A DNA stretch of 64,000 nt, from NCBI RefSeq assembly GCF_036588685.1, contig NC_086379.1, forward strand, positions 15,981,862-16,045,861. The letters run 5' to 3'. The position numbers were made by a program, and so were the translations under genes. This document shows positions 34,601-45,475 of this stretch, one piece after another. How positions within the stretch are numbered: position 1 is the first letter of the stretch; each line of letters begins with the position of its first letter. Source of the DNA: Mytilus trossulus. Its lineage: Eukaryota; Mollusca; Bivalvia; Mytilida; Mytilidae. The notes below the pieces were generated by a model. The model did no database searches, was not told the DNA's origin, and worked only from the letters and a program-made list of their open reading frames with translations.

Positions 34601-37600
34601 ATTCATCGGTTGTAGTCTGATCATAATTTGTAGTTGTACCGGAATTTTCAGAATCTGGAACAACCAAGAGAGATTTATCACATTCTCGACCATATACATA
34701 GCATACAGCAGCAGATAAAAAAAACCCGAGAAAACGATGTCAACCGAGGCGAATCCCAGGTTGACAATGTTTTTTCGATGGATACTAATCTGCTCTATCA
34801 CCCTCTCGACTTTGTGTTATGTAATGTATTGTACTGAATGTCCAATCATTATTGTCTTTTACTGTTGAATTGAAAATTTAAAGTATTTTACAATGACGTC
34901 ACGTACAGAGCAACGTTACAGAAATCAACATAAGTGAAGCAATGTGTTTTTTTTATATTTTCGTGTTGAATCTATGAAAACGTTTCTGTTGCAAAACGTG
35001 GAATTTGAGCATTGTCTTTAAATATTTTCTGTAAATTCAGTTATTGTCCTTTAATTTTTCGATTTTTGATTAGTCTGCACGAAAGGGTGACACTCAAAAA
35101 AATGTCTACCGCTCAGCTATGGGATAGAGTAGATTGTCTCCCTCGTATTAGCCAATCAAAATCTGGCATTTTAACGTGAAGTATAAAAACACATAGTGTT
35201 CCAAAAAATGTTAACCATTCAAAATGTTAATTGTAGAGAAGCAATTTAAAACTATTTTCTAGAAGAAAACAAATACATTACAATTTCAATAACGAATATA
35301 CTTATATGACTTTGGACGAATTGCCTTTTAAAATATCTGAGATTATGCATACTGTTCGTCGTTTTTTCTAAAGTGGGGCGGAAAATAGGTCAAACTAACA
35401 GATCTAAAATGGACGCCATGGATAAAAATGAAAAAAGACAAACGGATAAATAATAGTACACAAGACACAAAATAGACAACTAAAGACTAAGCAATAAAAA
35501 CCCTCAAAATTTGAGGTGATCTCAAGTGCTCTGCAAGGGTAAGTAGATTCCGCCCCGCGTATGGCACCCGTCATGTGGCTCATGATATTAAAAACCCGGT
35601 AAATAGTTTAATTCGATCGGTAGGTCACATTCATCAAACCTTGTATACTATTTTTAAGGAGTTAGATTCTCAGGTTGTTGTCTGTAGTTTTGTCTTTTGT
35701 TTTAATTCTTTATGATAAGATAAGTATTCATTTTCGATTCACCTTTGTAAAAGTACGACCACAAGAAAAACAGCAGTATACGAAACACAACATAGAAAAC
35801 TTTCTGTATTCGTTTATCTTTAACTAACAGATAAACTTCTATCCCACATGATTATTATGATTCAGGTTGCATAATATATATATACAACTCGTCTAAATAT
35901 CAACCTAATAATGTTAGATCTGTAAATTTGCTTTCGCAAATTTTTGGTTCTTCTCTCGCCTGGTCGTGTGGTCTAGCGGGACGGCTGCAGTGCAGGCGAT
36001 TTGGTGTCACGATATCACAGTATCATGGGTTCGAATCAAGGCGAGGGAAGAAGCAAACATTTGCGAAAGCAAATTTACAGATCTAACATCTGTTGTAGAG
36101 TTGTCACAGACTCAGACGTACTCAATTATCTTTAGTAAAGGATCCTACAAATTAATGTAAGATACAGTCACAGAAAATAATTATAGTACGTCTGAGTCAG
36201 TGACTACTCTACAACAGATTTAGCCATTGGATCTCCATCAATGATGGTGATACATGGCTGTGTACATAATGTATATACAACTCGTCTTAACATCAACCCA
36301 ACAATGTTAGATCTGTAAATTTGCTTTCGCAAATTTTGCAATATATATATATAGGGAAGAACCAAAAATTTGCGAAAGTAAATTTACAGATCTAACATTG
36401 TTGGGCTGATGTTATAGTAACACAATAAAATGTGATCTGTTGAAACTAATCCGATGGTGAACTACTACGTTTGAGTATGAACTAAAATTTCACCAATAAG
36501 CTTAAACATGTTAAAACATAATGATTTGTAGGTTTTTAACAACTAATATTAACAAGTGAAATATGTGTTTCAAATAATTATGAAAGAAATAAGTTTAGGT
36601 TGTTCCATGTTTGGTAATTTACATGGGAAACAAAGACAGGTTGAAGAGGTCGTCATGAGTAACTAATTATAGTTTCGGCAACTTCTATTTAAATAGCATG
36701 AGGGAAAAGTGGATTAATGTCAAGCAACTGAGAAAAATTAATGAAAATGCGGTCGGCACAGCAATTAAAGATGTTCGTTTGCCTTTATTTTAGCTTTTTG
36801 TCAGGTGTTCGAAATCCGCTTGTTTTATATGAGGCCATTTAAACGTTTGCCTGTCAAGCAATACTTTCTTTCTGTTTCGTTTTTGAACATATAGTATTTG
36901 AAAATTTTGTATAGTTCAAGAAAAAAACGTGGCAATGTTAAATATATGAAAAATCTAGAGAAAATCATTACCATCAAATTTTTTAAATACTTATATTTCA
37001 AAACAAGGTCACATGAAGAATAATCTTAACAGGACAATACTGGACAAAACCATGGCAAATAAGAATTGAAAGTTGTAGGTTTTAACCCTAAATGGGAAAC
37101 CATTACGTTTGGGGAATTATAAATAAATGTGTGCAAGTATCCTGGTATAAAAAAAGAATACATACAAAATTGCCACATATACATCTTTATTTTTTATTTC
37201 TATTTTTATTTTTAGGCCATTCCTGCGTCCTCCGCTTATATAACCCGATCCCCGCGAACGTGTCAATAAGGCTGAACGTGGCGTTATCAATCTTCAATTG
37301 ATTGCTACACAAATTTGACCTTTAAACTTGAGGTGATCAAATGACATCATTGTATAAATGTATGCACTCGTAAGTTATCTTTAATTGGTTCTTTTCATAA
37401 TTTTGTTTCATATAGTTTAAAAAGCCATTTATGCTACTCCTCCTTACTTTTTCATATTATCTAAATAAATGAAAAAGGAGCCAATGTTAAACATTTGAAA
37501 AAATAAGAGACAATCGATTCCCGGGATATTTGTAATAACTAACTTTATTCATCACAAAAACAATATCAAAGACTTTTAATTTACTTCTGCTTTTTTAGTT

Positions 37601-39492
37601 TCGTTATACACTATCAACTATTATCAGTCTTATGATTTAAACTTATATGTCTCTGTCTAGTCTGTATTATTTTCACGTTCAATATTTATTAATAATTGAG
37701 TTCAACTCGACAACGTTTGGTTCAATTCCAACTCTTGTTGTTTTATTCAACAGGTTACCACTATGTAGCTACGTTTCAATATTTACCCTTGCATTTCAAC
37801 AGTGCAGCCATACACAATGATGTGTTGCAATGTCCTCCCTGGTTTATCATTTTGTAACCTGAACAAAACGTCTTTTTTAGAGACAAACAATTTTTAAAGA
37901 TACTGTCTTTTGGTTCTGTTCCAGTTAAATTACACAAGCAATGACCTGTAAATAACATGTTCAATTTATTTATTATATATAACTCTTAGCAAAATTCATA
38001 CCGTACACTGACTATTCTGTAATTAGTTAATACTTTAGTTTCTTTGTGTATATCTCTTTCATATTCATTTGATAAAATTTACTGTTTGCAATAGCATGAA
38101 TTGTTCTATATAATAAGAATGTTCTTATCCCGGGCATAAAAACAATGCCGTATTTTGCGAAACCTTTTCAACTTTTGATCTTCAGTGCTGTTCAACTTTG
38201 TACATTTTTCACTTTCCATCTTTTATATCTGGGCGTCACTGGTGAGTCTTGTGTGGACAAGGCGCGTTTTTGGCGTATTGAATTTTAAACCTGATGCTTT
38301 TTGTTATCTATTAATCATGTTTTTCTGTGTCTAATATGTTCTCCTATTTATTTGTATTGTAGTCCTGTAATATTATGTTGTCATTTCAATGTTATATTTA
38401 ACTTTGCCATTAAAGTGCGAGGTTTGGCATGCCTTAAAACCAGGTTCAACCCACCAGTTTTATTCCCCTTTAAAAGTGTCCTGTACCAAGTCAGGAAGAT
38501 GGTCATTGTTATAATATTTTTCGATTCTCTTTGTGTTGCATTTTAACGTTGAGTAGTTTGTGTTTTCTCTTATTTTTAAGATATTGAGATGGGACGTGGC
38601 ACGGTACTTGTCTATCCCAAATTCATGTATTTGGTTTTCATGTTACATTTGTTATTCTCGTGGTGTTTTGTCTGATGATTGGTCTGTTTCTGTGTGTGTC
38701 GGTTTCGGTGTTGTGTCGTTGTTCTCCTCTTATATTTAATGCGTTGCGCTCGGTTTTGGTTTGTTGCCCCCATTTTGATTTTTGTCCATGGATTTATGAG
38801 TTTTGAACAGCGGTATACTACTGTTGCCTTTACTTAGCACTCCCCATTCTATTCACTTTTCATTCAATACCCTAACCATTCCATACAGTGACAATTCCAT
38901 TCATTTCCTATTCAATACATTCGCCATTCCATACACTCACCATACCATACATTACCCACTAAATACACGTACCATATCATACACTCACCATTACGAGCAT
39001 TCACCCGACTAAACATTCCCTATAATATACACTAATCATTACATGCATCCACAATTCAATACACTCACCATTCTGTACATTCACAATCCCGTGTTTTCGC
39101 CATACCATACATCACCATTCCATGACTTTACCTTTCCTTTGTATACACCTATCGTTCGATTCATTCATTAGATCATACACTCACCAATCGATACACTCAC
39201 GGTCTATACACCCATCAGTTTATGTTATTACTATCCATGCCCTCGTCATTTCATATTCTAACCCTTCTATCCACTTTATACGTTCAATACACTCACCATA
39301 TATATGCACCATTCTTTAAACTCATCATTCCATATAGTTCCCATTTCAAAAACCCACTAATACACTTCGTTAACTTACCATTCATTTCTTTTTCTGTGGT
39401 ACAATGTTCCGCTAAATCTTTAATTGCAGCATCGTTATTGTTACAAAGACACTTGATCAATCCATCAAAACCTTTTACATCATTGTTCATTG
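25169..39492 (-). CDS. SUEL-lectin transmembrane receptor, nine exons, 5' end not found
   Basis: Exons on the minus strand: A 39492-39379, B 37945-37787, C 34654-34574, D 33326-33036, E 32151-32056, F 30982-30896, G 28972-28873, H 27738-27346, I 25610-25169 (stop 25171-25169). Each has ag/gt borders. A to G join in phase 1 and G to I in phase 2, which is strong support for a single gene. A and B encode a region with about ten cysteines of unknown family; D a SUEL lectin domain; C, E and F short Ser/Thr/Asp or Lys/Arg-rich linkers; G a transmembrane helix (GAIVGISVGVTCTLVLFLII) then CRRR; H and I two homologous cytoplasmic modules. It is probably a cell-surface carbohydrate-binding receptor with a signalling tail. 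The signal peptide exon lies upstream of 39492 and was not recognised. Introns contain LINE, PLE and foldback insertions. Confidence 0.7.
25924..26595 (+). pseudogene. Non-LTR (LINE) reverse transcriptase C-terminal fragment
   Basis: About 220 codons in one frame end at 26595. Residues near the middle read KCHICQTVNN...LQHLFFDC, the CxxC...HxxxxC zinc-binding motif at the C-terminal end of many LINE polyproteins; FQWKCIHNI and the preceding Trp-rich region fit the same domain. The endonuclease and polymerase parts are missing upstream, so it is a 5'-truncated insertion, typical for LINEs. It lies antisense in the last intron of the lectin receptor gene. L1/Tx1-like is my best guess. Confidence 0.65.
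27346..27738 (-). CDS. Exon H: duplicated cytoplasmic module, skippable in frame
   Basis: The 393-bp exon begins (acceptor gaacag) and ends (donor GG|GTATGT) in phase 2, so leaving it out joins exon G to I without a frameshift. It encodes 130 full codons with LQAVDQRFEM, EAQGEYFVLDPSFTKYDKD and NVYYEIDED, paralleling exon I. A long TA microsatellite lies just upstream of the acceptor (27748-27765). Confidence 0.75.
28160..28290 (+). repeat. Dispersed repeat (gggaatgtgtcaaagagacaac family)
   Basis: The block caaagagacaacaacc, caacagcaggaggtcacca and ggtcttca recurs at 44570-44680. A short inverted piece lies near 59060-59105. Confidence 0.7.
29125..29896 (-). pseudogene. Penelope-like element, 5'-truncated, in the receptor intron
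   Basis: Minus-strand frame 29896-29426 encodes the region after the polymerase active site: IELEIKDTTDT, YLDLHLEID, TKLYDKRDDF, AYGVYISQLIRYSRAC and SSLRKFYGRHHELV. The catalytic palm is absent. The non-coding tail runs to 29125. The same C-terminal block is repeated in the 39605-40172 copy. Confidence 0.85.
31310..31450 (+). repeat. Retroelement tail fragment (agcggtattc family)
   Basis: ttctgttgtgtcgtagttctcc through cagcggtattcttctgttg matches the tail blocks at 38690-38825 and 51905-52045. Confidence 0.6.
33036..33326 (-). CDS. Exon D: SUEL (galactose/rhamnose-binding) lectin domain
   Basis: The 291-bp exon encodes one whole domain of about 96 residues with eight cysteines. Family motifs: LCQGETLNISC at the start, ANFGR (usually ANYGR), CKGQKC, and GTPCRGITKYLYVEYYC at the end, which is the hallmark PCxGTxKYLxVxYxC region. 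Such domains bind galactose or rhamnose in egg lectins and occur in adhesion receptors. The usual DPC reads TPC here, which may alter the sugar site. Exon borders in phase 1 on both sides make it a shufflable module. Confidence 0.85.
33700..34035. mobile_element. Foldback/MITE-like element with inverted ends
   Basis: cctcaaacgagtttatacgt (start 33723) recurs as its near-exact reverse complement ending at 33998; about 32 positions are shared with few mismatches. The interior is AT-rich and non-coding. Confidence 0.6.
35370..35645 (-). mobile_element. Penelope-like 3' tail fragment, diverged
   Basis: It contains the same ordered blocks as 39620-39890 (ggtcaaact, agatctaaaa, cgccatgg, aggtgatctcaagtgctc, ggcacccgtc, ccggtaaatagt), but is more diverged. 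Confidence 0.65.
35905..36415. mobile_element. Nested palindromic element with a tRNA-like core
   Basis: Three inverted pairs are visible. atgttagatctgtaaatttg (from 35908) pairs with its complement ending near 36087 around the tRNA-like segment. tctgttgtagagttgtc (36088) pairs with the block ending ctactctacaacaga (36216). A second copy of the first palindrome at 36290-36412 has the tRNA-like part replaced by a TA run. Confidence 0.7.
35955..36045 (+). ncRNA. tRNA-like segment (SINE head), probably not a functional tRNA
   Basis: Ends CTCGCCT (35955-35961) and AGGCGAG (36039-36045) form a perfect 7-bp acceptor-type stem. TGGTCTAGCGG (35969-35979) fits the pol III A box and GGTTCGAATC (36028-36037) the B box. 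The spacing suggests a long-variable-arm (Leu/Ser) ancestor. The T stem is damaged after the B box and no sound anticodon stem forms, so it is a tRNA-derived repeat head. Confidence 0.6.
38100..38830 (+). mobile_element. Composite retroelement end with a decayed hammerhead
   Basis: Order: family A-like ribozyme region (gcgtcactggtgagtc at 38225, with the GAAA box lost), ttttctgtgtctaatatg, the gaggtttgg...ccaagtcagga block (38408-38490), and the tail ending gaacagcggtatactactg (38800-38825). The same order occurs at 51525-52045, so it is one retroelement end and not chance adjacency. Confidence 0.6.
38830..39340. repeat. Degenerate minisatellite (caccattccatacactcac)
   Basis: About 500 bases are built from variants of an approximately 20-base unit containing caccattc and atacactc. 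It lies in the intron between receptor exons A and B. Confidence 0.75.
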
Positions 39493-39604
39493 CTACAATT
39501 GATTTTATAAATAATATTTGTGTGCTTTGAAATACTAATGCAGTGATTCTATATTCAATACTAATACGTTCAAACTAATTAGAAGTTGTATGTTCGTGGC
39601 TGTA

Positions 39605-40172
39605 TTAAAAGAGGTACGAAAGATACCAAAGGGACAGTCAAACTCATAAATCTAAAACAAACTGACAACGCCATGGCTAAAAATAAAAAAAGACAAACAG
39701 AAAAACAATAGTTCACATGACACAACATAGAAAACTAAAGAATAAACAACACGAACCCCACCAAAAACTAGGGGTGATCTCAGGTGCTCCGGTAGGGTAA
39801 GCATATCCTGCTCCACATGTGGCACCCGTCGTGTTGCTTATGTGATAACAAATCCGGTAAATAGTCTAATTCGGTAGGTCACATTCGTGAAAGGGAAGGG
39901 GATTGCAGTTACGACGTAAGGAACATATCCGATATCATTTGTGAAACGGTTATTCCATAACGGTCAACCAACTTGTGATGGCGTCCGTAAAATTTACGAA
40001 GGGATGATTTCAACTTCACCATTTGGAACTCTAGGTTTAATAGCTTCCTTGTGAGCAGTAACCCTCTATCAAGAAAATCACGATAGGGAATGCAAGCACG
40101 GGAATATCGTATCAATTGGGAGATATATACCCCGTATGCAGGTGCTGCTGGAATGCTGCTACTTAAAGATAT
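39605..40172 (-). pseudogene. Penelope-like element, severely 5'-truncated
   Basis: Minus-strand 40178-39909 encodes AAPAYGVYISQLIRYSRAC, SSLRKFYGRHHKLVDRYGI and a short end, followed by a non-coding tail to 39605. Sequence unrelated to the element begins at about 40172. It lies just upstream of receptor exon A. Confidence 0.85.
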
Positions 40173-40899
40173 GAGCAAATCCGGCAGCCCTAATACGGAT
40201 AAATCAGCATGTGCAATATCAGTGGCGTTGTCCTGTCAATACAAATCCGGAGTTATTATTGGATTTCGGACAGGGACTTGTCACAATACGGTATATCTTA
40301 GCCGTGTTGATCCCCGTATTGACCAATGGGCTAATTCGGGACGTTCGCTTCCGCTTTCATTTTGCTTTCGCCTGAACTTACTTGCCAGTAACTTTGGACG
40401 TATTGTTATGCATAAAATACATTTGTATTCATATATTCTAGCTTAATATCATAAAATAGTTTAAATGATTTTCAGTGATTTGTAACGTTTTGAAACGGAA
40501 AAATTTCTCAGCCTTTTCGAGTACGATTTTCGATTATTTTTACTGTTTCATTTCTGTTGATGAATCATCAGAACCCAGACGATTCCAGTGTAAGAATAGT
40601 TAAACTTTCCAGCTACTTTATATTTGATAGATAATACGAATTGCAATAGTATTAGATAAAGTACTTGGGACAAGAAATTAGATATTACATCTGACAATTT
40701 TGAAAAATCCATCGTAAATGCGAAAAGACAACTTCAACGTAAGTTTAATAAAAGAACTAAAATTTAATAAAAGTGTTATAAACTGTATTGGTCCTGTTAA
40801 ATATCTTCGATCAGCTGTATTGGTCCTCACCTCTTCGAATCTCGGGTCCACAATATAGCTAAAATTGAATCTATAACAGGGACAATACACAAAACAGGC

Positions 40900-41710
40900 A
40901 GTTAATCAATCAAATCAAATATTTTATTGTCATATAGACTTTACAGGATGTGACCAACATATATTAACACAGTAAACACAATAAACACTAGAACACACCC
41001 GTGGTATCGCGGGTCCTTGACTGAATTAAAATATATAACTATGCGCAAGCCTTATTTTAGTATTAGTATTTTTATCTGATAAAGTTATGCCGATTAAACG
41101 ATCATAGTTTTCTCTGCTTTCAAATCTTTCTGTTTGAACCCGTCGAACTGGAACTTATCAATTATTGGTAATATAAACAAAAGGTCCTGGAATGGAGTAT
41201 TTTTTAATCAACAGCATTGTCATATATTAGTTCTAAATAAAGTTGAATTCTTTGATTCGCTGTTCTACGTCATGACGGCTAACAAATTGAAAACTGTACC
41301 TATACGCCTTTTTTAGTCCAGATTTCAGTATTCGTATTGTTATCTCAGAAAGTCTAAACTGAATAAAATTTGACAAATTAGTAGTTTCAACCCTGTGGAA
41401 AGACCCGTGTATATAGCATATTAATCCTGAATACACCGTTTGGTGGTGCGCCTGTCAGATGCGGAACGTACAAATAAGGTAATCGGTAACAGGTGAATAT
41501 ACTATAGGTATCGGTATTGGACTCGATCCGGAACTTCTTAATTATTGGCAATATTAATTACGTGGAAAACAAAACGGCCTGGAGTGGTGTAATTTTTAAT
41601 CTACACCTTTGTACTATATTAGTTATATATAAAGTCGAATTCTTTGATTCGTCGTTTTTACGTGATGACGGCTGACAAATTGGACCTCGTAATTTTAGTA
41701 TTATAGATAT
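40900..41710. repeat. Dispersed repeats with an internal direct duplication
   Basis: 41130-41310 and 41520-41700 share tattggtaatat/tattggcaatatta, cctggaatggagta/cctggagtggtgta, attctttgattcg and gatgacggct. The region between contains cgcctgtcagatgcggaacg. Confidence 0.5.
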
Positions 41711-41885
41711 ATACATACGTATTAAACATACACAATAACAACAGCGTCAAACAACAACAAAACAAGCTCTTAAGAGTCCCCTGCCCTCAATTTTTTCAAG
41801 ATGGATCCGTACTTATTGGTTTGTAAAGGCGATGATGGATTTAGTAAATAAAGTTTTTTTTTCTTCTTTATTTAAATTATTAATG

Positions 41886-43355
41886 TTATTGTTTTCCGTA
41901 CATATGTAGGACTTGGAACCGCGATGGTACTCCGAACCGCGATGGTCACGCTGAAATGCGATGGTCTACGCTGCACAGTGCGATGGTGACATTGTGACGT
42001 TAACTTGTTGATAAAGATACGCTGAAGTACGATGGTGGTTACGCTGTAGTACGATGGCCAACCTAAGACTTTGAGTAAAAGCAAAATATACCGTGAGCTG
42101 TGTTAAGAAATAGCACCATTAAGATTTGACAAAAGTAGCTGCTAGCCTCTTATTTGGAAGATGTTAACTTCTGTTTAGATCATACCAAAGACTTTGATTT
42201 TTGTTGTAATCTAATTTTCCAAGTCTCCCATTCTGCTTGTAGCACGCAAGAGTATGAAATAAGGTGTTCAAGGGAGAAATAAAACAAAATCAGCGTGTAG
42301 GTCTTTATAATAGTACCAAGAAGTGTCCATCTCATTTACTTAAGTATTATGATAAATATAGATTCTTACATTGATACAAGTGGATTATCGGATTTATCCA
42401 ATCGAGATAGTTAAATTATCAATTTTAAAGTCCGAGCCGCGTCGGCGAGGACTTTAAAATTTATAATTTAACTATCGAGATTGGATAAATCCGATAATCC
42501 ACGAGTAAATATGTAAGAATCTGTTTCTCTAATGATTAAAAGGACATTTTTTTTTTAACTTTTAACCGAAGTCCCCTTCGAGTGCCTTTCACATTGCACG
42601 AAGTTGTCAATTTCATTAACACCTGTTATAAAATTTTGATTCATCCAGTTAGCTAAAAAGGTTATGACCCTTAAAATCATCCAATGATCTTTTGAGATCA
42701 CCAGCAACCACACGTTGATTAAAAAAAATTATACAATGGGTTCGGAGAGGGATAAATTTCCATAGAATTAGAGAAAACTTATTAATTGCTTAGAATATCT
42801 CAGGAATGAAACAATATTATATGAACTTGATATAGCAAAAACATTGAAACAATTGCTAATACTAGCATTCATTCTATTGAATTGCCCACATAAAATCATG
42901 TGACGCCTACGTAAAGATAAATTAAGGTTAATATTCAAATTTTTATATTGTACACTATTTATCATTCAAAAAGTCTGCGGCATAATTAAGAATACTGATT
43001 AGCCCATTTGGTGACCAAGTTCATCTTTCAGCCGCTTTGCTGCCTAAAATGTTTTAACATGTTTTTGTTACCTCAACATGTATGTAATGCTTAACACTGT
43101 TTGGGACTTGAATCATTCGTTACTCTTTTTTTTCCTTGTTAGCGAGAAACCTTCACCTACAAAACCCTATTTTCCGGTCTGCGAATCCATGTTGTATTTT
43201 GAAAACGTAACATCATTCAAACGTCATACACAAAAACCATCGCACTTAAGCGTACGGACCATCGTACTTCGGCGTGTACCATCGTACTTCAGCGTGACCA
43301 TCGCACTTCGGCGTCCCCATCACATCTCCGAGTCCTACACCAATGTGATGAAAGA
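41886..43355. mobile_element. TIR element whose ends are arrays of a roughly 19-bp subrepeat
   Basis: The left end (41900-42060) repeats cgctgaagtgcgatggt-like units at least five times; the right end (43228-43325) carries the complement (accatcgcacttcagcg) at least four times. Outer ends also match inverted: gtaggacttgga (left) and tccgagtcctacac (right). No transposase frame is visible between. Subterminal arrays of short repeats are typical of transposase-binding sites, but the superfamily is uncertain. Confidence 0.65.
42361..42521. mobile_element. 161-bp palindrome with about 73-bp arms
   Basis: gattcttaca at 42361 pairs with the end at 42521; the arms share ggattatcggatttatccaat and ttttaaagtcc. 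The loop gagccgcgtcggcga (around 42434-42448) is GC-rich. It is nested inside the TIR element. Confidence 0.8.
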
Positions 43356-43989
43356 AGTCATTTCTTAGAGTTTTATCATTCTCACAATAGAGTAAAAAAT
43401 GTTTCTCATCCTCTAGTATTTTACATTTATGGCAAAGTCGTTCCTCTCTTGTGATTTAAAAATATCTCCCCTTTTCAATCAAGAGGGAGTGATCACTTAT
43501 CTGAAAATTATATGTATTTAGATAAGATCCTAAATCTTTTTTAAGTTTTTTTATAAAGAAAAAAAAAACTTTTATAATCAATGTTTTGAAATTTAGTATG
43601 AATTAAATCTTCATGTCTTTTTTTCATTTTTTTATAACACTAACGTATTTAAAATTGTCAACAACCAGGAAACTACGGATTAGAGTTGAATATGCTTTTA
43701 AAGTTTTGTTGAGTGTTGTGTACCTAATATAATAAATTAAATTATCATTGAACATAATTCATAAACAAGGAACTTTTTATTTATGAAACCAAATGATAAT
43801 TCAATTCCAATTTAGCATGTAGAAGAGTGTAAATATATAAGATGTTATAAGCTTTATGCAATCCTTTTTAATTATAAAATGGACGGAAGTATAATATTGT
43901 TTTGATCGATGTTCACTCCACATTTTTGTGTATCATCAATACTCAAAATTCGAAAGAAAAAAGAAAATAGGACACTCTTTTATTAAAAT

Positions 43990-44690
43990 AAAATCTATCG
44001 AATACTTTCTCTATTGCTATCGTTCGTGATATTTTTAGTATAAAGGGTTAACCCGCGGTAAAATCGATATACATACCAGTGATTGTTTTCCTTTTATACA
44101 ACACTGGCGGTGGTACATCCGGTATTTACTGGTACTTTGGCATTGCACAATACACATTTTTTTTTTATTCTCAGACTGTACACTATTAATCCATTTGATG
44201 TGTGCTCATTGACATTATTTTTTGGGTACATATTTTATATTGGTGTTACACTTTTTGTTTTTCGACACTTGCAACTTGTTTTTCAGAACTTGCAAATTGT
44301 TTTCAGCACTTGCAAATACTCTTATATCAGTACTTATGTCTTGAGTCTCTTTTGTTGTTTTATGAAGTGCTTTGTGTCGATCTGATGAGTAAACCCCTTT
44401 TAATTGATGTGTACAATTTGGTTTTTTATGTTGTACTGTTATACTGTGGTCCCAAGTTAGAAGAGATTTAAGCAAAAAAAAGGTTAACCCCGCTGCATTC
44501 TGTAAGAGTTTGACCCAAGTCAGTAGCATGCAATTCAGTGGTTGTCGTTTGATGCTGTATATCATATTTAAAATTGAGAATGGAAATGGGGAATGTATCA
44601 AAGAGACAACAACCATACCATAGAAAAAACAACAGCAGAAGGTCACCAACAGGTCTTCAATGTAACGAGAAATTCCCGTTTGTTTATTTG
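43990..44690 (+). repeat. Dispersed repeats, two families
   Basis: 44410-44510 (ttgtactgttatactgtggtccc) relates to 13985-14035. 44570-44680 (caaagagacaacaaccataccatag) relates to 28190-28270. The minus-strand open frame 44736-44215 is an accident of these repeats. Confidence 0.5.
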
Positions 44691-45224
44691 TTAAAAAATC
44701 AGGCATTAGATTTTTCTCGTTTGAACTGTTTAACATTTCGTCATCTCAGAATTTATATCCCGCCATGCAGTGTTGGTTAAGATTATAGTTGAAAACGGTA
44801 AGCTGTCATTTAGTCGTTCATATCTACGTCAAGATGTTTCATTGCCGATAGTTCCTATTCTTAGGTATACATTTATCTTTTTATGAATATGATTTATTTG
44901 CAGTTTTGTATACCTATTTTTAAGTCATGAAAATTGTGATAGATTGTGTTTTGGATTCCCTCTGAAATATGTCTTAGGAAATATATGGCGGCATTTTTAA
45001 CGAGGAAATATATTTTGTTTTTGAATGTACTACATATTTGCACATTTAATACTAAAAGATGAGTATTTTTTTTCGAAATTGTAGTTATTTTTTAACAATG
45101 CAAAATAGGGTAATCGAGGACAAGGCTTGGGATCTCTTCCCTTTTGTTATCAAAGCAACAAGACACGCTGATATTCGGCTTCGTTTGTTTTCGTAGTACA
45201 AAGTAGTGTTAATATTCATATACT

Positions 45225-45475
45225 ATTAAGGATCCCCGGTGGTCGAGTGATCTAAGTAGTCAAACTACTGTTTTCACAAGCCTGTCAATACGCAGTTTGT
45301 GAGTCCTATTTCAGCACTTTACAGGTGTGCTCGACTCAAATTATAATTGGCTAGGATTGATGATTCTCTGAGGGAACTCTAGTTTCCTCTACCAATAAAA
45401 CTTACCACAAAGAAATAGCAGAATAGTGTTGAAAGTGACGTTAAAACACCAATTATACAATTATATTTCATTAAT
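45225..45475 (+). mobile_element. tRNA-derived SINE copy
   Basis: The head ccggtggtcgagtgatctaagtagt resembles a Leu/Ser tRNA 5' half with an A box; the B box is degraded. The tail accaataaaacttacc...gttgaaagtgacgttaaaacacc matches the conserved 3' domain I know from molluscan SINEs. It is followed by caattataca. Confidence 0.65.

Noticed and set aside
35955-36045. Functional tRNA gene
   Set aside because: The acceptor-type stem and A and B boxes are present, but the T stem and anticodon stem are not sound and it sits in a palindromic repeat.
44215-44736. Minus-strand 173-codon frame
   Set aside because: It spans two unrelated dispersed repeats and shows no domain.
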